Shown here: one piece after another, positions 15,421-25,144 of the stretch | How positions within the stretch are numbered: the first letter of the stretch is position 1 | Layout of the letters: each line of letters starts with the position of its first letter | From: Pseudomonas sp. CFBP 13711 | GTDB taxonomy: Bacteria; Pseudomonadota; Gammaproteobacteria; Pseudomonadales; Pseudomonadaceae | Reading direction: 5' to 3' | NCBI RefSeq assembly: GCF_014842265.1 | Contig: NZ_JACYVI010000004.1 | Location: forward strand, 62,001 to 126,000 | DNA length: 64,000 nucleotides | Notes under the pieces: generated by a model | What the model was told of the DNA's origin: nothing | The model's database searches: none | Seen by the model: only the letters and a program-made list of their open reading frames with translations | Made by a program: the position numbers and the translations under genes

Positions 15421-15699
15421 CTCTCTGCCCCGTTACGGCCTGATAAGAAGCGCTATCCAGCATCGCGAACGGCTTGGTCAGGCGGGGCATGCCAAAGCCA
15501 GGAAAACAGATCTGACCATGGTTCCCTCCGCGTGGCTCGTTAGACACACACCTCGTAAGCAGATCCTCTATTACTGAGGAATTTCAGCGGGTTGACGGCC
15601 ATTTATTCAGCCAGACAGATAAAGTTTCTGGCGCTCAAGACGATAAGAATGGCAAGGTGCCATGGAGGAGGCCCGTCACGCATTTCGAGCTTGTACAAC

Positions 15700-17004
15700 A
15701 TGCCCAATTTTTTCCTTCTTCGCCGCGATCGTCGCGCCCTGAAGCAATTGCTGACGTCGATCATGAGCGGCGAACATCCTGAGGTCGCCCAGTGCAAAGA
15801 AGGTCCAGCAGTGCTGGATGCCTGGCGCCTGATCCAGTCCTCCAATGATCAATACCAATCCCGCGTAGCCCAACTCGAAAAGGAGCTTGAGGATGCCCGC
15901 GAGTTGCTTCGCGAATCAGCAGCCTCCGCGTCAGCTCACGAGATCAGATTCGATTTGGTCAATCGCGCGTCCAGTGAAGGTCTTTGGGACATGGAGGTCG
16001 TGGCCGGCGACCCGGTCAACCCCGGAAATCGCTTTTGGTGGTCGCAGCAATTCCGCAGCCTGCTGGGCTTCAAGGACGAAAGAGACTTTCCAAATGTGCT
16101 CGCCAGTTGGGCCGATCGGCTCCATCCGCAGGACAAGCAGGCAACACTCGACGCCTTCGCTCGCCATCTCAACGACAAGTCCGGAATGACCCCATACAAA
16201 GTCAATAACCGGCTCGCCATGAAAGACGGTTCATATCGCTGGTTCCACGCACAGGGTGAGACACTCCGCGACGAGCGAGGCACGCCCATCCGGGTCGCTG
16301 GCTCGCTCCGGGATATCCATGACCAGCTGGAGCGGGATCAGGAGCACGACGTCATCATCACCAGATTCGAGCTGGCTCGGGAAATGCTCTCGGATGGGCT
16401 TTGGGATATGGAGGTCATTGCCGGAGACCCTGTAAACCCCAAAAACCCGTTCTGGTGGTCACCTCAGTTTCGTCGGCTGCTGGGTTTCGAAACGGTTGAG
16501 GAGTTTCCAGATGTGTTGGACAGCTGGGCATCCAGGTTACACCCGGATGATAAGGACAGAAGCCTCAGCGCTTTCGGGGCTCATCTGAATGATAGATCAG
16601 GCAAGACACCCTTTGATATCGAGTACCGGCTGAGGATGAAAAGCGGCGAATATCGGTGGTTCCGTGCGCGAGGCCAGACCAGGCGTGACCCCGCCGGCCT
16701 GCCGCTGCGAGTAGTCGGTGCGCTTGTGGACGTCAACTTGCAACACGAGCAGGACGTGCTGAGGGAAACAGAGGTCAAGCATCAGCAGACGCTTGAGCAC
16801 AATATCGCGCAATTGTCCCAGATCGTGGGGACGATCCAGAGCATCGCGAGCCAGACCAATCTTTTGGCCCTGAATGCGGCCATTGAGGCTGCACGTGCGG
16901 GTGAGGCGGGTCGTGGCTTCGCAGTGGTTGCCGACGAGGTTCGCAAGTTGGCGACGCGTACCACTGAAGCGACTGAACAGGCAGCCGGCATGATTGCCCG
17001 CTAG
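15700..17004 (+). CDS. Cytoplasmic chemotaxis-type transducer with two PAS domains and shortened signalling domain
   Basis: Start is uncertain: I used ATG 15700 (434 residues), but the frame is open from TTG 15592 and ATG 15649 is possible. There is a short coiled coil (residues about 50-80). Two very similar PAS domains follow at about 85-205 and 213-335; both contain [25 protein letters not shown] and YRWF-A-G-T-RD. The end carries the methyl-accepting signalling tip ([32 protein letters not shown]). It stops about 40 residues after the tip, so the return helix and methylation sites are missing. No membrane segment. It resembles soluble McpS-type transducers. Confidence 0.85.
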   Translation: MPNFFLLRRDRRALKQLLTSIMSGEHPEVAQCKEGPAVLDAWRLIQSSNDQYQSRVAQLEKELEDARELLRESAASASAHEIRFDLVNRASSEGLWDMEVVAGDPVNPGNRFWWSQQFRSLLGFKDERDFPNVLASWADRLHPQDKQATLDAFARHLNDKSGMTPYKVNNRLAMKDGSYRWFHAQGETLRDERGTPIRVAGSLRDIHDQLERDQEHDVIITRFELAREMLSDGLWDMEVIAGDPVNPKNPFWWSPQFRRLLGFETVEEFPDVLDSWASRLHPDDKDRSLSAFGAHLNDRSGKTPFDIEYRLRMKSGEYRWFRARGQTRRDPAGLPLRVVGALVDVNLQHEQDVLRETEVKHQQTLEHNIAQLSQIVGTIQSIASQTNLLALNAAIEAARAGEAGRGFAVVADEVRKLATRTTEATEQAAGMIAR

Positions 17005-17107
17005 ACCTTACTTTCTTCGAACCCCTGGTTCCTTGAACCGGGTTGAGGTCTGAAAAGAAGTGGTTCGGAAAAGACTCTCCAACGTAACCGCCATGGGGTC
17101 GGCAGCA

Positions 17108-17491
17108 TCACTCTCGGTTAATCGCCAGAGCTAATGCGCGCCGACAAATGGTGCCGATATCCAGGGAGTGCCAAGGTTTGGGGATGAAAAGAGGAGCATA
17201 TCCAGACTCCAGGATTTGTTGCCCTCGTCCTCCCGAGGACAAGATCACCGGGATGCGGGGCCATTGAGCTTGCACCCGGTTTGCCAAGCCAATACCGCTC
17301 AGCCCACCCGGCATATGGATGTCGGACAGGATGAGATCCGCCCCTCCCGAGGTCTTGCACAACCAGTCCCAAGCGTCGTCGCCTGTCTCTGCTGTGACGA
17401 CCTCGAAGCCTTCCGTCTCTAAAATTTCATGGATCAAACTGCGAATGAGCCAGTCATCTTCCACCACTAAAACGGTTGATAACACTGTCAT
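17108..17491 (-). CDS. Stand-alone response-regulator receiver protein
   Basis: A 127-residue CheY-like protein from ATG 17491, which follows AGGATGGGCAA; an upstream open frame of 19 codons lacks receiver sequence. The acidic pocket is E11-D12-D13, the phospho-acceptor is D57 in LILSDIHMP, the conserved Ser lies in PVILSSG and the Lys in FIPKPW. There is no output domain. It is convergent with the PAS transducer gene, so the two may or may not work together; partner kinase not visible here. Confidence 0.9.
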   Translation of the reverse strand: MTVLSTVLVVEDDWLIRSLIHEILETEGFEVVTAETGDDAWDWLCKTSGGADLILSDIHMPGGLSGIGLANRVQAQWPRIPVILSSGGRGQQILESGYAPLFIPKPWHSLDIGTICRRALALAINRE

Positions 17492-17732
17492 TTGCCCATC
17501 CTGGTTTGTTGTGCGTTTTGGACTGGGCCGCTGTCTGCGGGTTCCCATTTCCGTTACATCCGTAGCTCAAGTCTCTCTGCACGGTTATACCGCCCTGACG
17601 GAGTGGCCTGCAGTTCTATGCAAAGCCTGAATCGCCCCTGATTATCCAGATGGCTACCCACAAGACCGGGGAAGCGTGCCGAACTAGCCGCTACAATCCC
17701 CCGTCACCGCCAATCCGGAGCCTGCGCCTTTG

Positions 17733-19544
17733 ATGTCGTTGTTCAATCGTTTGACTGCATTTTCAACCCAGAGCGGCAGGGCGGTCGGCCTTGTTTGGGC
17801 GACTTCCCGCCCCTTGTTCGCCGGCTTGATCGTGGCGACGCTGATCGCCGGCATTTTGCCCGCGCTGGCTGCCTGGATCGGCCAGCGGATCGTCGATGCG
17901 GTGGTTCAGGCGCTGCAGATCCACGCCAATGGCAGCCAGGCGCCGGTGTGGCCTGTCCTGCGTTACGTGTTGGCCGAGGCGGGCGTATTGGCGTTGCTGG
18001 CCGCGGCGCAACGGGCGCTTTCAATGCAACAGGCGCTGCTGCGGGTGCAGTTGGGGCAGAAGGTCAATCTGATGATCCTGGAAAAGGCCCAGACCCTTTC
18101 GCTGCTGCAGTTCGAGGACTCGACCTTTTACGACAAATTGGTGCGCGTGCGCCGCGATGCATCGACCCGGCCATTGGGCCTCGTCACCAAAGGCTTGGGG
18201 CTGACGCAAAACCTGATCTCGCTGGTCAGCTTTGCGGTGCTGCTGGTGCATTTTTCCCCTTGGGCGCTGCTGATCCTGGTGCTCGGTGCGCTGCCGGTGT
18301 TCTTCGCCGAGACGCATTTCTCCGGTAATGCCTTCCGCCTGTTTCAGCGTCGCGCCCCGGAAACCCGCCAGCAAAATTACCTGGAGGCCTTGCTGTCCCA
18401 GGAGGCGCATACCAAAGAAGTGAAGCTGTTCGGCATGGCGCCGTTGTTGCTGCAACGCTATCGCGACAATTTCACGCGCCTGTACGCCGAAGACCGCCGA
18501 CTCACCGTGCGACGCGACACTTGGGGCTTTGCCCTCGGGCTATTGGGTACAGCCGCGTTCTACGTGGCCTACGCCTGGGTGGTCATGGACACCGTGCGCG
18601 GCCAGACCACACTCGGGCAGATGACGATGTACCTGGTGCTGTTCAAGCAAGGCCAGGTCGCCATCACTGCCAGCCTCAGCGCGATTGCCGGTTTGTACGA
18701 GGACGGCCTGTACCTGTCTGACCTCTACGAATACCTTGGGGTGCCGGTCGCACCTGTACGCGGCACGCTGAAGGCCGGTGCACGCCCGGGCGATGGCCTG
18801 CGCTGCGAGGGCCTGGGGTTCCGCTACCCGGGTGCTGCGAATCCCACGCTCACCGACATCAGCCTGCACCTGACGCCCGGCATGAGCCTGGCGCTGGTGG
18901 GCGAAAACGGCTCGGGTAAAACCACATTGATCAAACTGCTGACCCGACTCTATACGCCCGACCAAGGCAGGATCCTGCTGGACGGCAGCGATTTGCAGGA
19001 CTGGGACGAACAGGCCTTGCACCAGCGCATCGGGGTGATCTTTCAGGACTACATCCGTTACCAGATGACGGTCGGCGAAAACCTCGGCGTGGGTGACGTC
19101 GACGCGTTCGATGACCAGGACCGTTGGCGCGATGCGGCCACCCAAGGAATCGCGGCCGACTTCATCGAACGCTTGAGCAACGGCTATCACACGCAGTTGG
19201 GGCGCTGGTTCGCCGGTGGGCAGGAATTGTCCGGTGGGCAATGGCAAAAGCTGGCGCTGTCGCGGGCGTATATGCGCCGTGATGCCGATCTGCTGATTCT
19301 GGACGAACCGACGGCCGCCCTCGACGCTGCCGCCGAGGCCGCCGTGTTCGAGCACTTCCGCGAGTACGCGAAGGGGCGCATGACGTTGCTCATTTCTCAC
19401 CGATTCTCCAGCGTGCGCAACGCCGATCACATCATCGTGCTGGATCAGGGCCGGATTCTGGAACAAGGCACTCACGTGCAACTGATGGCTGGCGGCGGGC
19501 GCTATGCGAGCCTGTTCAGCATCCAGGCGCGTGGGTATCGGTAG
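17733..19544 (+). CDS. ABC transporter, fused permease and ATPase (exporter type)
   Basis: A 603-residue half-transporter from ATG 17733 (the TTG just before it is also in frame). Residues 1-340 hold about six transmembrane segments. The ATPase follows: Walker A GENGSGKT (390-397), signature LSGGQ (499-503), Walker B LLILDEPTAALD (520-531) and switch His in LLISHRFS. It works as a dimer in the inner membrane. The conserved ISHRFSSVRNAD and LGRWFAGGQELSGGQ context fits the peptide/lipid exporter class. No partner gene or substrate clue lies next to it. Confidence 0.93.
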   Translation: MSLFNRLTAFSTQSGRAVGLVWATSRPLFAGLIVATLIAGILPALAAWIGQRIVDAVVQALQIHANGSQAPVWPVLRYVLAEAGVLALLAAAQRALSMQQALLRVQLGQKVNLMILEKAQTLSLLQFEDSTFYDKLVRVRRDASTRPLGLVTKGLGLTQNLISLVSFAVLLVHFSPWALLILVLGALPVFFAETHFSGNAFRLFQRRAPETRQQNYLEALLSQEAHTKEVKLFGMAPLLLQRYRDNFTRLYAEDRRLTVRRDTWGFALGLLGTAAFYVAYAWVVMDTVRGQTTLGQMTMYLVLFKQGQVAITASLSAIAGLYEDGLYLSDLYEYLGVPVAPVRGTLKAGARPGDGLRCEGLGFRYPGAANPTLTDISLHLTPGMSLALVGENGSGKTTLIKLLTRLYTPDQGRILLDGSDLQDWDEQALHQRIGVIFQDYIRYQMTVGENLGVGDVDAFDDQDRWRDAATQGIAADFIERLSNGYHTQLGRWFAGGQELSGGQWQKLALSRAYMRRDADLLILDEPTAALDAAAEAAVFEHFREYAKGRMTLLISHRFSSVRNADHIIVLDQGRILEQGTHVQLMAGGGRYASLFSIQARGYR

Positions 19545-19575
19545 TCGCCGACCCGCATAGTTCCTGCGGGCGACT
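19543..19575 (+). terminator. Hairpin at the end of the ABC transporter gene
   Basis: AGTCG and CCCGCA pair with TGCGGG and CGACT around TAGTTCC; the stem starts at the stop codon. There is no T run, so it is weak evidence for termination. Confidence 0.3.
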
Positions 19576-19644
19576 GGATGAAGCCGGCCATAGCTGCCGG
19601 CTATCGGCCCATTAGCGGCCCGTCCGCACGTCTACTTGTTTATT

Positions 19645-20031
19645 TCAGGGCGCGTACTGCATTTCCCCGTTTCCGAAGGACCAGTTCTCCTTCTTGTTAT
19701 CAATCAGACTGATCCAGATGTCTTCCTGTCTGTGCCCGGTCCTGTCATGAATGCCTTGGGCGATAGCCTTATAAAACGCCTTCTTCACGTCAATGGTTCG
19801 CCCTTCGTTCCAGGCCACCTGAATGAACACGATGTTCTTTGTGTAGGTAATGCCCAGATAGCCCTCAGCCGGATACACCAGTTCATCGCTGGCATGGCGG
19901 TGAATGATCTGAAATCGGTCATGTTCGGGCACGTTCGCCGTGCTGATCATTGCTTCGTAAATCACGTCACCGATTGCGGCAACTGTCCCATCGGGTGTGT
20001 CGGCGGAGATATCAATCCGTACAAGCGGCAT
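19645..20031 (-). CDS. Tautomerase-family protein
   Basis: A 128-residue protein from ATG 20031, preceded by AGAGGAAT. The first residues MPLVRIDIS place a proline at position 2, which becomes the N-terminal catalytic proline after Met removal, as in the 4-oxalocrotonate tautomerase/malonate semialdehyde decarboxylase superfamily. The length and the GHRQEDIWISLIDNKKENWSFG ending (shortened here in motif form: EDIWISLIDN) fit the long tautomerase group. The frame extends nearly 100 codons upstream, but that part shows no protein family. Substrate unknown. Confidence 0.87.
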   Translation of the reverse strand: MPLVRIDISADTPDGTVAAIGDVIYEAMISTANVPEHDRFQIIHRHASDELVYPAEGYLGITYTKNIVFIQVAWNEGRTIDVKKAFYKAIAQGIHDRTGHRQEDIWISLIDNKKENWSFGNGEMQYAP

Positions 20032-20301
20032 AGCGTATTCCTCTTCAGGCAGTGATGAAGTGACGGACGTAATACTAAAGGGAAATGGAGCCTGACCCAC
20101 GCCTCCAATTGCCCCATGTCCTGTCTTCTTGATGCGTTTTTGTAGACGAGCAGGTTCGCCAGTTGCAGTGATACCACTGTGAAGGTCCTCTAGCCGGGTA
20201 GAAAAGCTCATTGGTGAATTGAATTCATGTGATTCGGTAAAAATGAGCCGAAATCTCGCATCGTTTCTCCAATAGGCTGTGTTCTTTGTCCGGAGGGCGC
20301 A
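20032..20301. other. Intergenic region between tautomerase and LLM oxidoreductase
   Basis: Divergent promoter region of about 270 bp. I see no further gene or strong repeat. GTG 20302 is preceded by CGGAGGGCGCA, a good ribosome site. Confidence 0.4.
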
Positions 20302-21345
20302 GTGAGACTTAGCATTCTTGACCATTCCCCAGTAGACGACGGCTTTACCGCCGGCGATGCGCTATGGGCCACTACGCGGCTGGCGCAAGCAGCCGAGTCT
20401 TTGGGCTACGAACGCTACTGGGTGGCGGAGCACCATCAATCCAGGGTTCAGGCGGGAAGCAGCCCCGAGCTGTTGATGATGCAGATTGCCGCCCATACGG
20501 AGACGATCAGGGTTGGCTCGGGTGGCATCATGCTGCCGCATTACAGCGCGTACAAAGTTGCCGAGACAGCGCGTGTGCTGGAGGCGTTGTACCCGGGGCG
20601 GATAGACCTGGGAGTAGGGAGGGCGCCCGGAGCGGACCAACGCGTCACTCGTGCCCTCAATGATGAGAAGACACACCAGATTCCTTTCCCGGCCAAGCTC
20701 AAGGACCTCAAGGCTCTGCTCCTTGATGACAAAGAGGGGGCAGGCGATCAGCCGCAGCCGATCTACGCTGCACCTCGGATCACGACCCTCCCTGAGTTGC
20801 ACATACTGGGTGCCAGCGGCAGTACCGCTGAACTGGCCGCTCTGGAAGGGATGGGCTTCACGTTTGCGCACTTCATCAACCCCCATCATCAGCAAGGTGT
20901 GCTGGCCGCCGAGCATTATCGCGCCAACTTTCGTCCATCAAAACTGCATGCCGCGCCCAGTGTCATCGTTGCTGTATTCGCAGTAGTGGCCGACACCGTC
21001 GAGCAGGCCGAGCGGCTGGCGACCAGCTTTGATGACTGGTTGCTGCGGGCAGAGTCTGTTGCCCCAGCCGAGGCGTTGGCGCTGCCCGAGGCGGTCGACC
21101 CTACGCAATACAGCGCTGAAGCACGCGATCGAGTCGCGCTCAACCGCATGCGCGTGGTTGTTGGCGACGGTCCGTTGGCGATTCAGCAACTGCAGCGCAT
21201 CGCGTCGCAGTATCAGACCGATCAGATGATGGTCATCCCCATGATCCCCGGCGAAGCAAACCGACAGCGTGCTATCGAGCTGCTCGCTCGCGCCAACCAC
21301 GAATCCAACCTTCGCGCCCCACAGCGGGCACTTCAGGAGAACTAA
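20302..21345 (+). CDS. LLM-class flavin-dependent oxidoreductase
   Basis: A 347-residue luciferase-like monooxygenase starting at GTG behind CGGAGG. LSILDHSPVDDG, YWVAEHHQ, VGSGGIMLPHYSAYKVAE and LGVGRAPG are hallmarks of the single-component group often annotated as alkanal or luciferase-family oxidoreductases. It uses reduced FMN and needs a flavin reductase partner. The old-yellow-enzyme gene starts 2 bp after its stop, so the two form a flavin-enzyme operon. Confidence 0.93.
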   Translation: MRLSILDHSPVDDGFTAGDALWATTRLAQAAESLGYERYWVAEHHQSRVQAGSSPELLMMQIAAHTETIRVGSGGIMLPHYSAYKVAETARVLEALYPGRIDLGVGRAPGADQRVTRALNDEKTHQIPFPAKLKDLKALLLDDKEGAGDQPQPIYAAPRITTLPELHILGASGSTAELAALEGMGFTFAHFINPHHQQGVLAAEHYRANFRPSKLHAAPSVIVAVFAVVADTVEQAERLATSFDDWLLRAESVAPAEALALPEAVDPTQYSAEARDRVALNRMRVVVGDGPLAIQQLQRIASQYQTDQMMVIPMIPGEANRQRAIELLARANHESNLRAPQRALQEN

Positions 21346-21347
21346 TC

Positions 21348-22469
21348 ATGACCTTATTTGAAGCATACGAACTCGGCGCCACAACGCTTGGCAACCGCAT
21401 CGTCATGGCACCGATGACCCGGTCGCGCGCCCCTGACGACATTGCGACGGAGCAAATCGCCTTGCACTACACCCAACGCGGCACCGCCGGTTTAATTGTT
21501 TCGGAAGGCACGCCGATCTCTCGTGAGGGCCAGGGTTATCTCTTCAACCCGGGCATCTATACCGAAGAGCAGATCAAAGGATGGAAGCTGGTCATCGACT
21601 CGGTCCACAGCGTCGGCGGGAAGATGTTCGCCCAGCTGTGGCACGTTGGCCGCGTGTCCCACACTTCCATTCAGATCGACGGCAAAGCGCCCGTCAGCGC
21701 TACCAGCAAACAAGCCCAAGGCGCAGTTGCCTTTGGTTACACGGAAGACGGGGAGCCGGGTTTTGTGGCCACATCCACGCCACGACCGTTGACCACCGAA
21801 GAGGTAGCACGCGTGGTTGAAGATTTCGCCCAGGCTGCTGAAAACGCTATCGCGGCCGGGTTCGACGGGGTGGAAATTCATGGCGCCAACGGCTATCTGC
21901 TTGAGCAATTCCTGAATCCGCTGGTGAATGACCGAACCGATCGCTACTCAGCAGACACGCTGGAAAATCGTTTGCGTTTCGTATTCGAGGTCGTCGATGC
22001 GGCAGCCGCCAGAATCGGCGCTGATCGAGTGGGTATCCGGATTTCGCCATACGGCCAGTTGTTCGATATGCCGCTGTATCCGCAGATCGACGAAACCTAC
22101 TCAGCGCTCTGTGCGGGCATGAGCCAGCGCGGCATCGCTTACGTTCACGTAATGGATCAGACCCACTTCTTCATGGCAGAGGAAGGCTCGGCTGCGCAGG
22201 AGCAAGCGCTTCGTGACCTGCTCAAAGACTGCAAAACCCAGCTGGGCAAGACCGCATTGATTCTTGCCGGGGACATGACCCGTGAACGCGCTGAAGAGCT
22301 GCTCCACGCCGGCCTGATCGATCTGGCGGCATTCGGGCAGCCCTTCATTGCAAATCCTGATCTGGTCGCTCGGCTGAAAAACGGCTGGACGTTGACCGAG
22401 CCGGATCGCGACACCTATTACGGCGGCGATGCAAAAGGCTATGTCGACTATCCGCCCTACATGGGCTGA
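21348..22469 (+). CDS. Alkene reductase of the old yellow enzyme family
   Basis: A 373-residue FMN TIM-barrel protein. IVMAPMTRSRA binds the flavin. HGANGYLLEQFLNP gives the substrate-activating pair H178 and N181, with proton donor Y183. FVATSTPRPLTTEEV and FGQPFIANPDLVARL are typical of NemA/XenB-like reductases of N-ethylmaleimide, nitrate esters and enones. ATG follows CAGGAGAACTAATC, with only 2 bp after the LLM gene. It very likely acts on electrophilic xenobiotics. Confidence 0.93.
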   Translation: MTLFEAYELGATTLGNRIVMAPMTRSRAPDDIATEQIALHYTQRGTAGLIVSEGTPISREGQGYLFNPGIYTEEQIKGWKLVIDSVHSVGGKMFAQLWHVGRVSHTSIQIDGKAPVSATSKQAQGAVAFGYTEDGEPGFVATSTPRPLTTEEVARVVEDFAQAAENAIAAGFDGVEIHGANGYLLEQFLNPLVNDRTDRYSADTLENRLRFVFEVVDAAAARIGADRVGIRISPYGQLFDMPLYPQIDETYSALCAGMSQRGIAYVHVMDQTHFFMAEEGSAAQEQALRDLLKDCKTQLGKTALILAGDMTRERAEELLHAGLIDLAAFGQPFIANPDLVARLKNGWTLTEPDRDTYYGGDAKGYVDYPPYMG

Positions 22470-22612
22470 TTGAAGAAGCGATGCGTGCCTGTAAGCGTTC
22501 AGCGCGAAGGCTGCGATGTGATGCCGAAGGCACGCTTCAGCCAGCGTGCCGTCTACCGATTGTCAATGTTCCATCACGTGGACGTAGGTAGTAACGCTAC
22601 CTTCACCCAGCG

Positions 22613-23581
22613 TCAGGTCGCAGCCGCCTGGCTCAACCTACGACCCAACCCGGGCGTTTTACCCGTAACACGCTTGAACGCCCGGCTGAACGCTGCCTGA
22701 GACGTATAGCTCAAACGCTGCGCGACCTCTTCAATCGGTACCCTTTCCAGCGTCAGCCACTGGCTGGCAAGCCGCATTCGCACTTCAGTGACGTAGCGCA
22801 GCGGGGTCATGCCAATCGTCAGTTGAAAACGCTCTGCAAAGACCGAGCGGGACGTATTGCAGTGCGCCGCCAGTTGCTCGACGGTCCAGTCGAGGCCCGG
22901 TTGCTGATGCAGCGCCAGAAGGGCACCTGCCAGCCGCGGATCGCGCAGAGCGGCGACCAGGCCGGAAGCGTTGCCGCAAGCGCACTCGACCCAACCGCGA
23001 ACGACCATGGCGGCGACCACGTCGGCCAGTCGCGCAAGGATGCCAGCGAAGCCGACGCGTGCGGCGCTGACCTCGCGCTCCATGGTGGCGAGAATAGGCA
23101 CCAGCCCGGGATAACGCTGGCCGCCGGCATCGATCAGCATGAGGCCCGGCATCAGCTTCCCAAGGCCATGCAGGCTACCCAACTCGAATTCCATGCAGCC
23201 ATTGAACACCAGCGTGGTCGGCGTGGAGCCGGCATCGGTTCCGGTATCTACGGCGCTGACGGTGTCGCCAAGGGGCTCGCCGTTCAGAAGGTCGATGTCC
23301 TGCACGGGCGCGTGCGCATGCGAGAGCAACTGATGGGCTGCGCCGTGGGAGATGAACACGGCGTTACCGGCGGACAGCGCATAGGTCGTCCCGTCATCCA
23401 TGCGCAGCACCGCATTGCCGACCGCCAGGAAGTGGAACCAGGCATGTCCGGGTTTGGCATCGAAGCCCAGGCCGAAGGTCGGGCCCGCCTGGATGCGCCG
23501 GTACTCGACACCGCGCAGGCGCATGCCGCGCAACAGCTCGTTGATGAGATCGGAAGAAAGAGCAAATTGATCTGGTGGCAT
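22613..23581 (-). CDS. AraC-family transcriptional regulator with N-terminal cupin domain
   Basis: A 322-residue regulator. Residues about 5-190 resemble the AraC-binding cupin_6 region (GVEYRRIQAGPTFGLGF, GDAVFISHGAAHQL-like block). Two helix-turn-helices follow: WTVEQLAAHCNTSRSVFAERF and the VAQRLSYTSQAAFSRAFKRV recognition region ending in GKTPG. It is divergent from the MFS gene at 23685 with a 103-bp shared control region, which points to control of that transporter. Confidence 0.93.
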   Translation of the reverse strand: MPPDQFALSSDLINELLRGMRLRGVEYRRIQAGPTFGLGFDAKPGHAWFHFLAVGNAVLRMDDGTTYALSAGNAVFISHGAAHQLLSHAHAPVQDIDLLNGEPLGDTVSAVDTGTDAGSTPTTLVFNGCMEFELGSLHGLGKLMPGLMLIDAGGQRYPGLVPILATMEREVSAARVGFAGILARLADVVAAMVVRGWVECACGNASGLVAALRDPRLAGALLALHQQPGLDWTVEQLAAHCNTSRSVFAERFQLTIGMTPLRYVTEVRMRLASQWLTLERVPIEEVAQRLSYTSQAAFSRAFKRVTGKTPGLGRRLSQAAAT

Positions 23582-23684
23582 TGTTCAGGAGTTTCAGTCA
23601 AAAAAACGGGTTTTTCGATCATAGATCATCCGGATTCACCCGCCTAGACTGCGGGTCGCAATTGAAGATTGGGAGATCTGTGCA

Positions 23685-24935
23685 ATGACCGACCTTACAT
23701 GCAATGCCGTACCCGACAGCCGTTCCGGCACCGGGCCGGATGTAGAACCTGCAACCCCCGCGTGGATGGCCGTGTTCTCGTTGGCCATGGGCGTATTCGG
23801 TTTGCTGACTGCCGAGTACCTCCCGGCCAGCCTGTTGACGCCAATGGCGAAGGAGCTGGCGGTGTCCGAAGCGCTGGCTGGCCAAGCGGTAACGGTAACC
23901 GCTGTGGTGGCACTGTTCGCGGGCCTGTTGGTGCCCGGCCTGACTCGCAGCATTGATCGCCGCTGGGTGCTACTGGGTTTTTCCACGTTGATGATCGCTT
24001 CCAATCTGTTGGTCGCGGTTTCCTCCAGTTTCGCGGTGCTTTTGGCGATGCGTATCCTGCTGGGCATCGCGCTTGGCGGGTTCTGGAGCATGGCGGCGGC
24101 GGTGGCGATGCGCTTGGTGCCGGGGGCCTTGTTGCCGCGAGCGCTCTCGATCATTTTCAGCGGCATCGCCATCGGGACAGTGGTTGCAGTCCCGCTGGGC
24201 AGTTATCTGGGCGGGCTATATGGCTGGCGCAGCGCGTTCTTTGCAGCGGCAGCGGTGGGGGTGGTGACCCTGGCATTCCAGTCGTTCACGCTGCCGAGTC
24301 TCGCGCCACGCCGTCCGGCCCGTCTGCGCACGGTACTTGAAGTGCTGCTGCGCCCGGGCATCGCCATGGGGATGTTCGGTTGCGTGCTGGTGCACAGCGG
24401 CCACTTTGCGATGTTCACGTATATCCGGCCATTCCTCGAAGGCACGACTGGCGTTGGCCCGCAGGGGCTGTCGCTGATGCTGCTGGGTTTTGGTGTGGCG
24501 AACTTTGTCGGCACGTTGGTGGCGGGGTGGTTGCTGACTCGTCACCCGCTGGCCACCCTGGTGTTGATGCCCGCGCTGGTAGGCGTTGCGGCACTGGCGT
24601 TGGTCCTGTTGCCAGCCTCTGTGCCAGGGCAGGCCGTCCTGCTGGCGGTCTGGGGCTTGGCGTTTGGCGGTGTGCCGGTGGCGTGGTCGAACTGGGTCGC
24701 CAGCGCGGTCCCTGACCAGGCGGAAAGCGCCGGGGGCATGGTGGTGGCGTCTGTACAATCGGCCATCGCCGCAGGCGCAGCTGCGGGTGGTGCCATGTTC
24801 AGCGTCGGTGGCAGCGCAGGCGTTTTTCTGGCGGCGGCCGTGCTGATGCTGCTGGCCGCGTTGCTGATTGCACTGCGTGTACGAGTTCCTTCGGCAGATG
24901 GCGCTGTGCTTAAAGGGCCAGCACTGCATTTGTGA
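23685..24935 (+). CDS. MFS transporter (drug/sugar efflux type)
   Basis: A 416-residue inner-membrane protein with about twelve hydrophobic helices. The opening MAVFSLAMGVFGLLTAEYLP and the loop RSIDRRWVLLGF, then MRILLGIALGGFWSMAAAVA, are typical of the DHA1/AraJ-NepI group that exports purine ribonucleosides, arabinose or drugs. It is divergently paired with an AraC regulator. Substrate is not determined by sequence. Confidence 0.92.
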   Translation: MTDLTCNAVPDSRSGTGPDVEPATPAWMAVFSLAMGVFGLLTAEYLPASLLTPMAKELAVSEALAGQAVTVTAVVALFAGLLVPGLTRSIDRRWVLLGFSTLMIASNLLVAVSSSFAVLLAMRILLGIALGGFWSMAAAVAMRLVPGALLPRALSIIFSGIAIGTVVAVPLGSYLGGLYGWRSAFFAAAAVGVVTLAFQSFTLPSLAPRRPARLRTVLEVLLRPGIAMGMFGCVLVHSGHFAMFTYIRPFLEGTTGVGPQGLSLMLLGFGVANFVGTLVAGWLLTRHPLATLVLMPALVGVAALALVLLPASVPGQAVLLAVWGLAFGGVPVAWSNWVASAVPDQAESAGGMVVASVQSAIAAGAAAGGAMFSVGGSAGVFLAAAVLMLLAALLIALRVRVPSADGAVLKGPALHL

Positions 24936-25144
24936 TTTGGCGCTCCAAGGGGCGCCGATCGGCCCTAGCGGCTTATCTCTGCCTAGATACCTGCGGCCCC
25001 GGGATTCAACTCCGTTACATCTTCGACCAACGCTCCTTGCACAAACCCATCCCTGCACTATGGTTCTGCCTGAGGTAGTACGCGACCGAACCCGATGGGT
25101 TGCTTTAGGCGCTTTCGAGCGATGGCAACCAATCGGGGGTTTAC

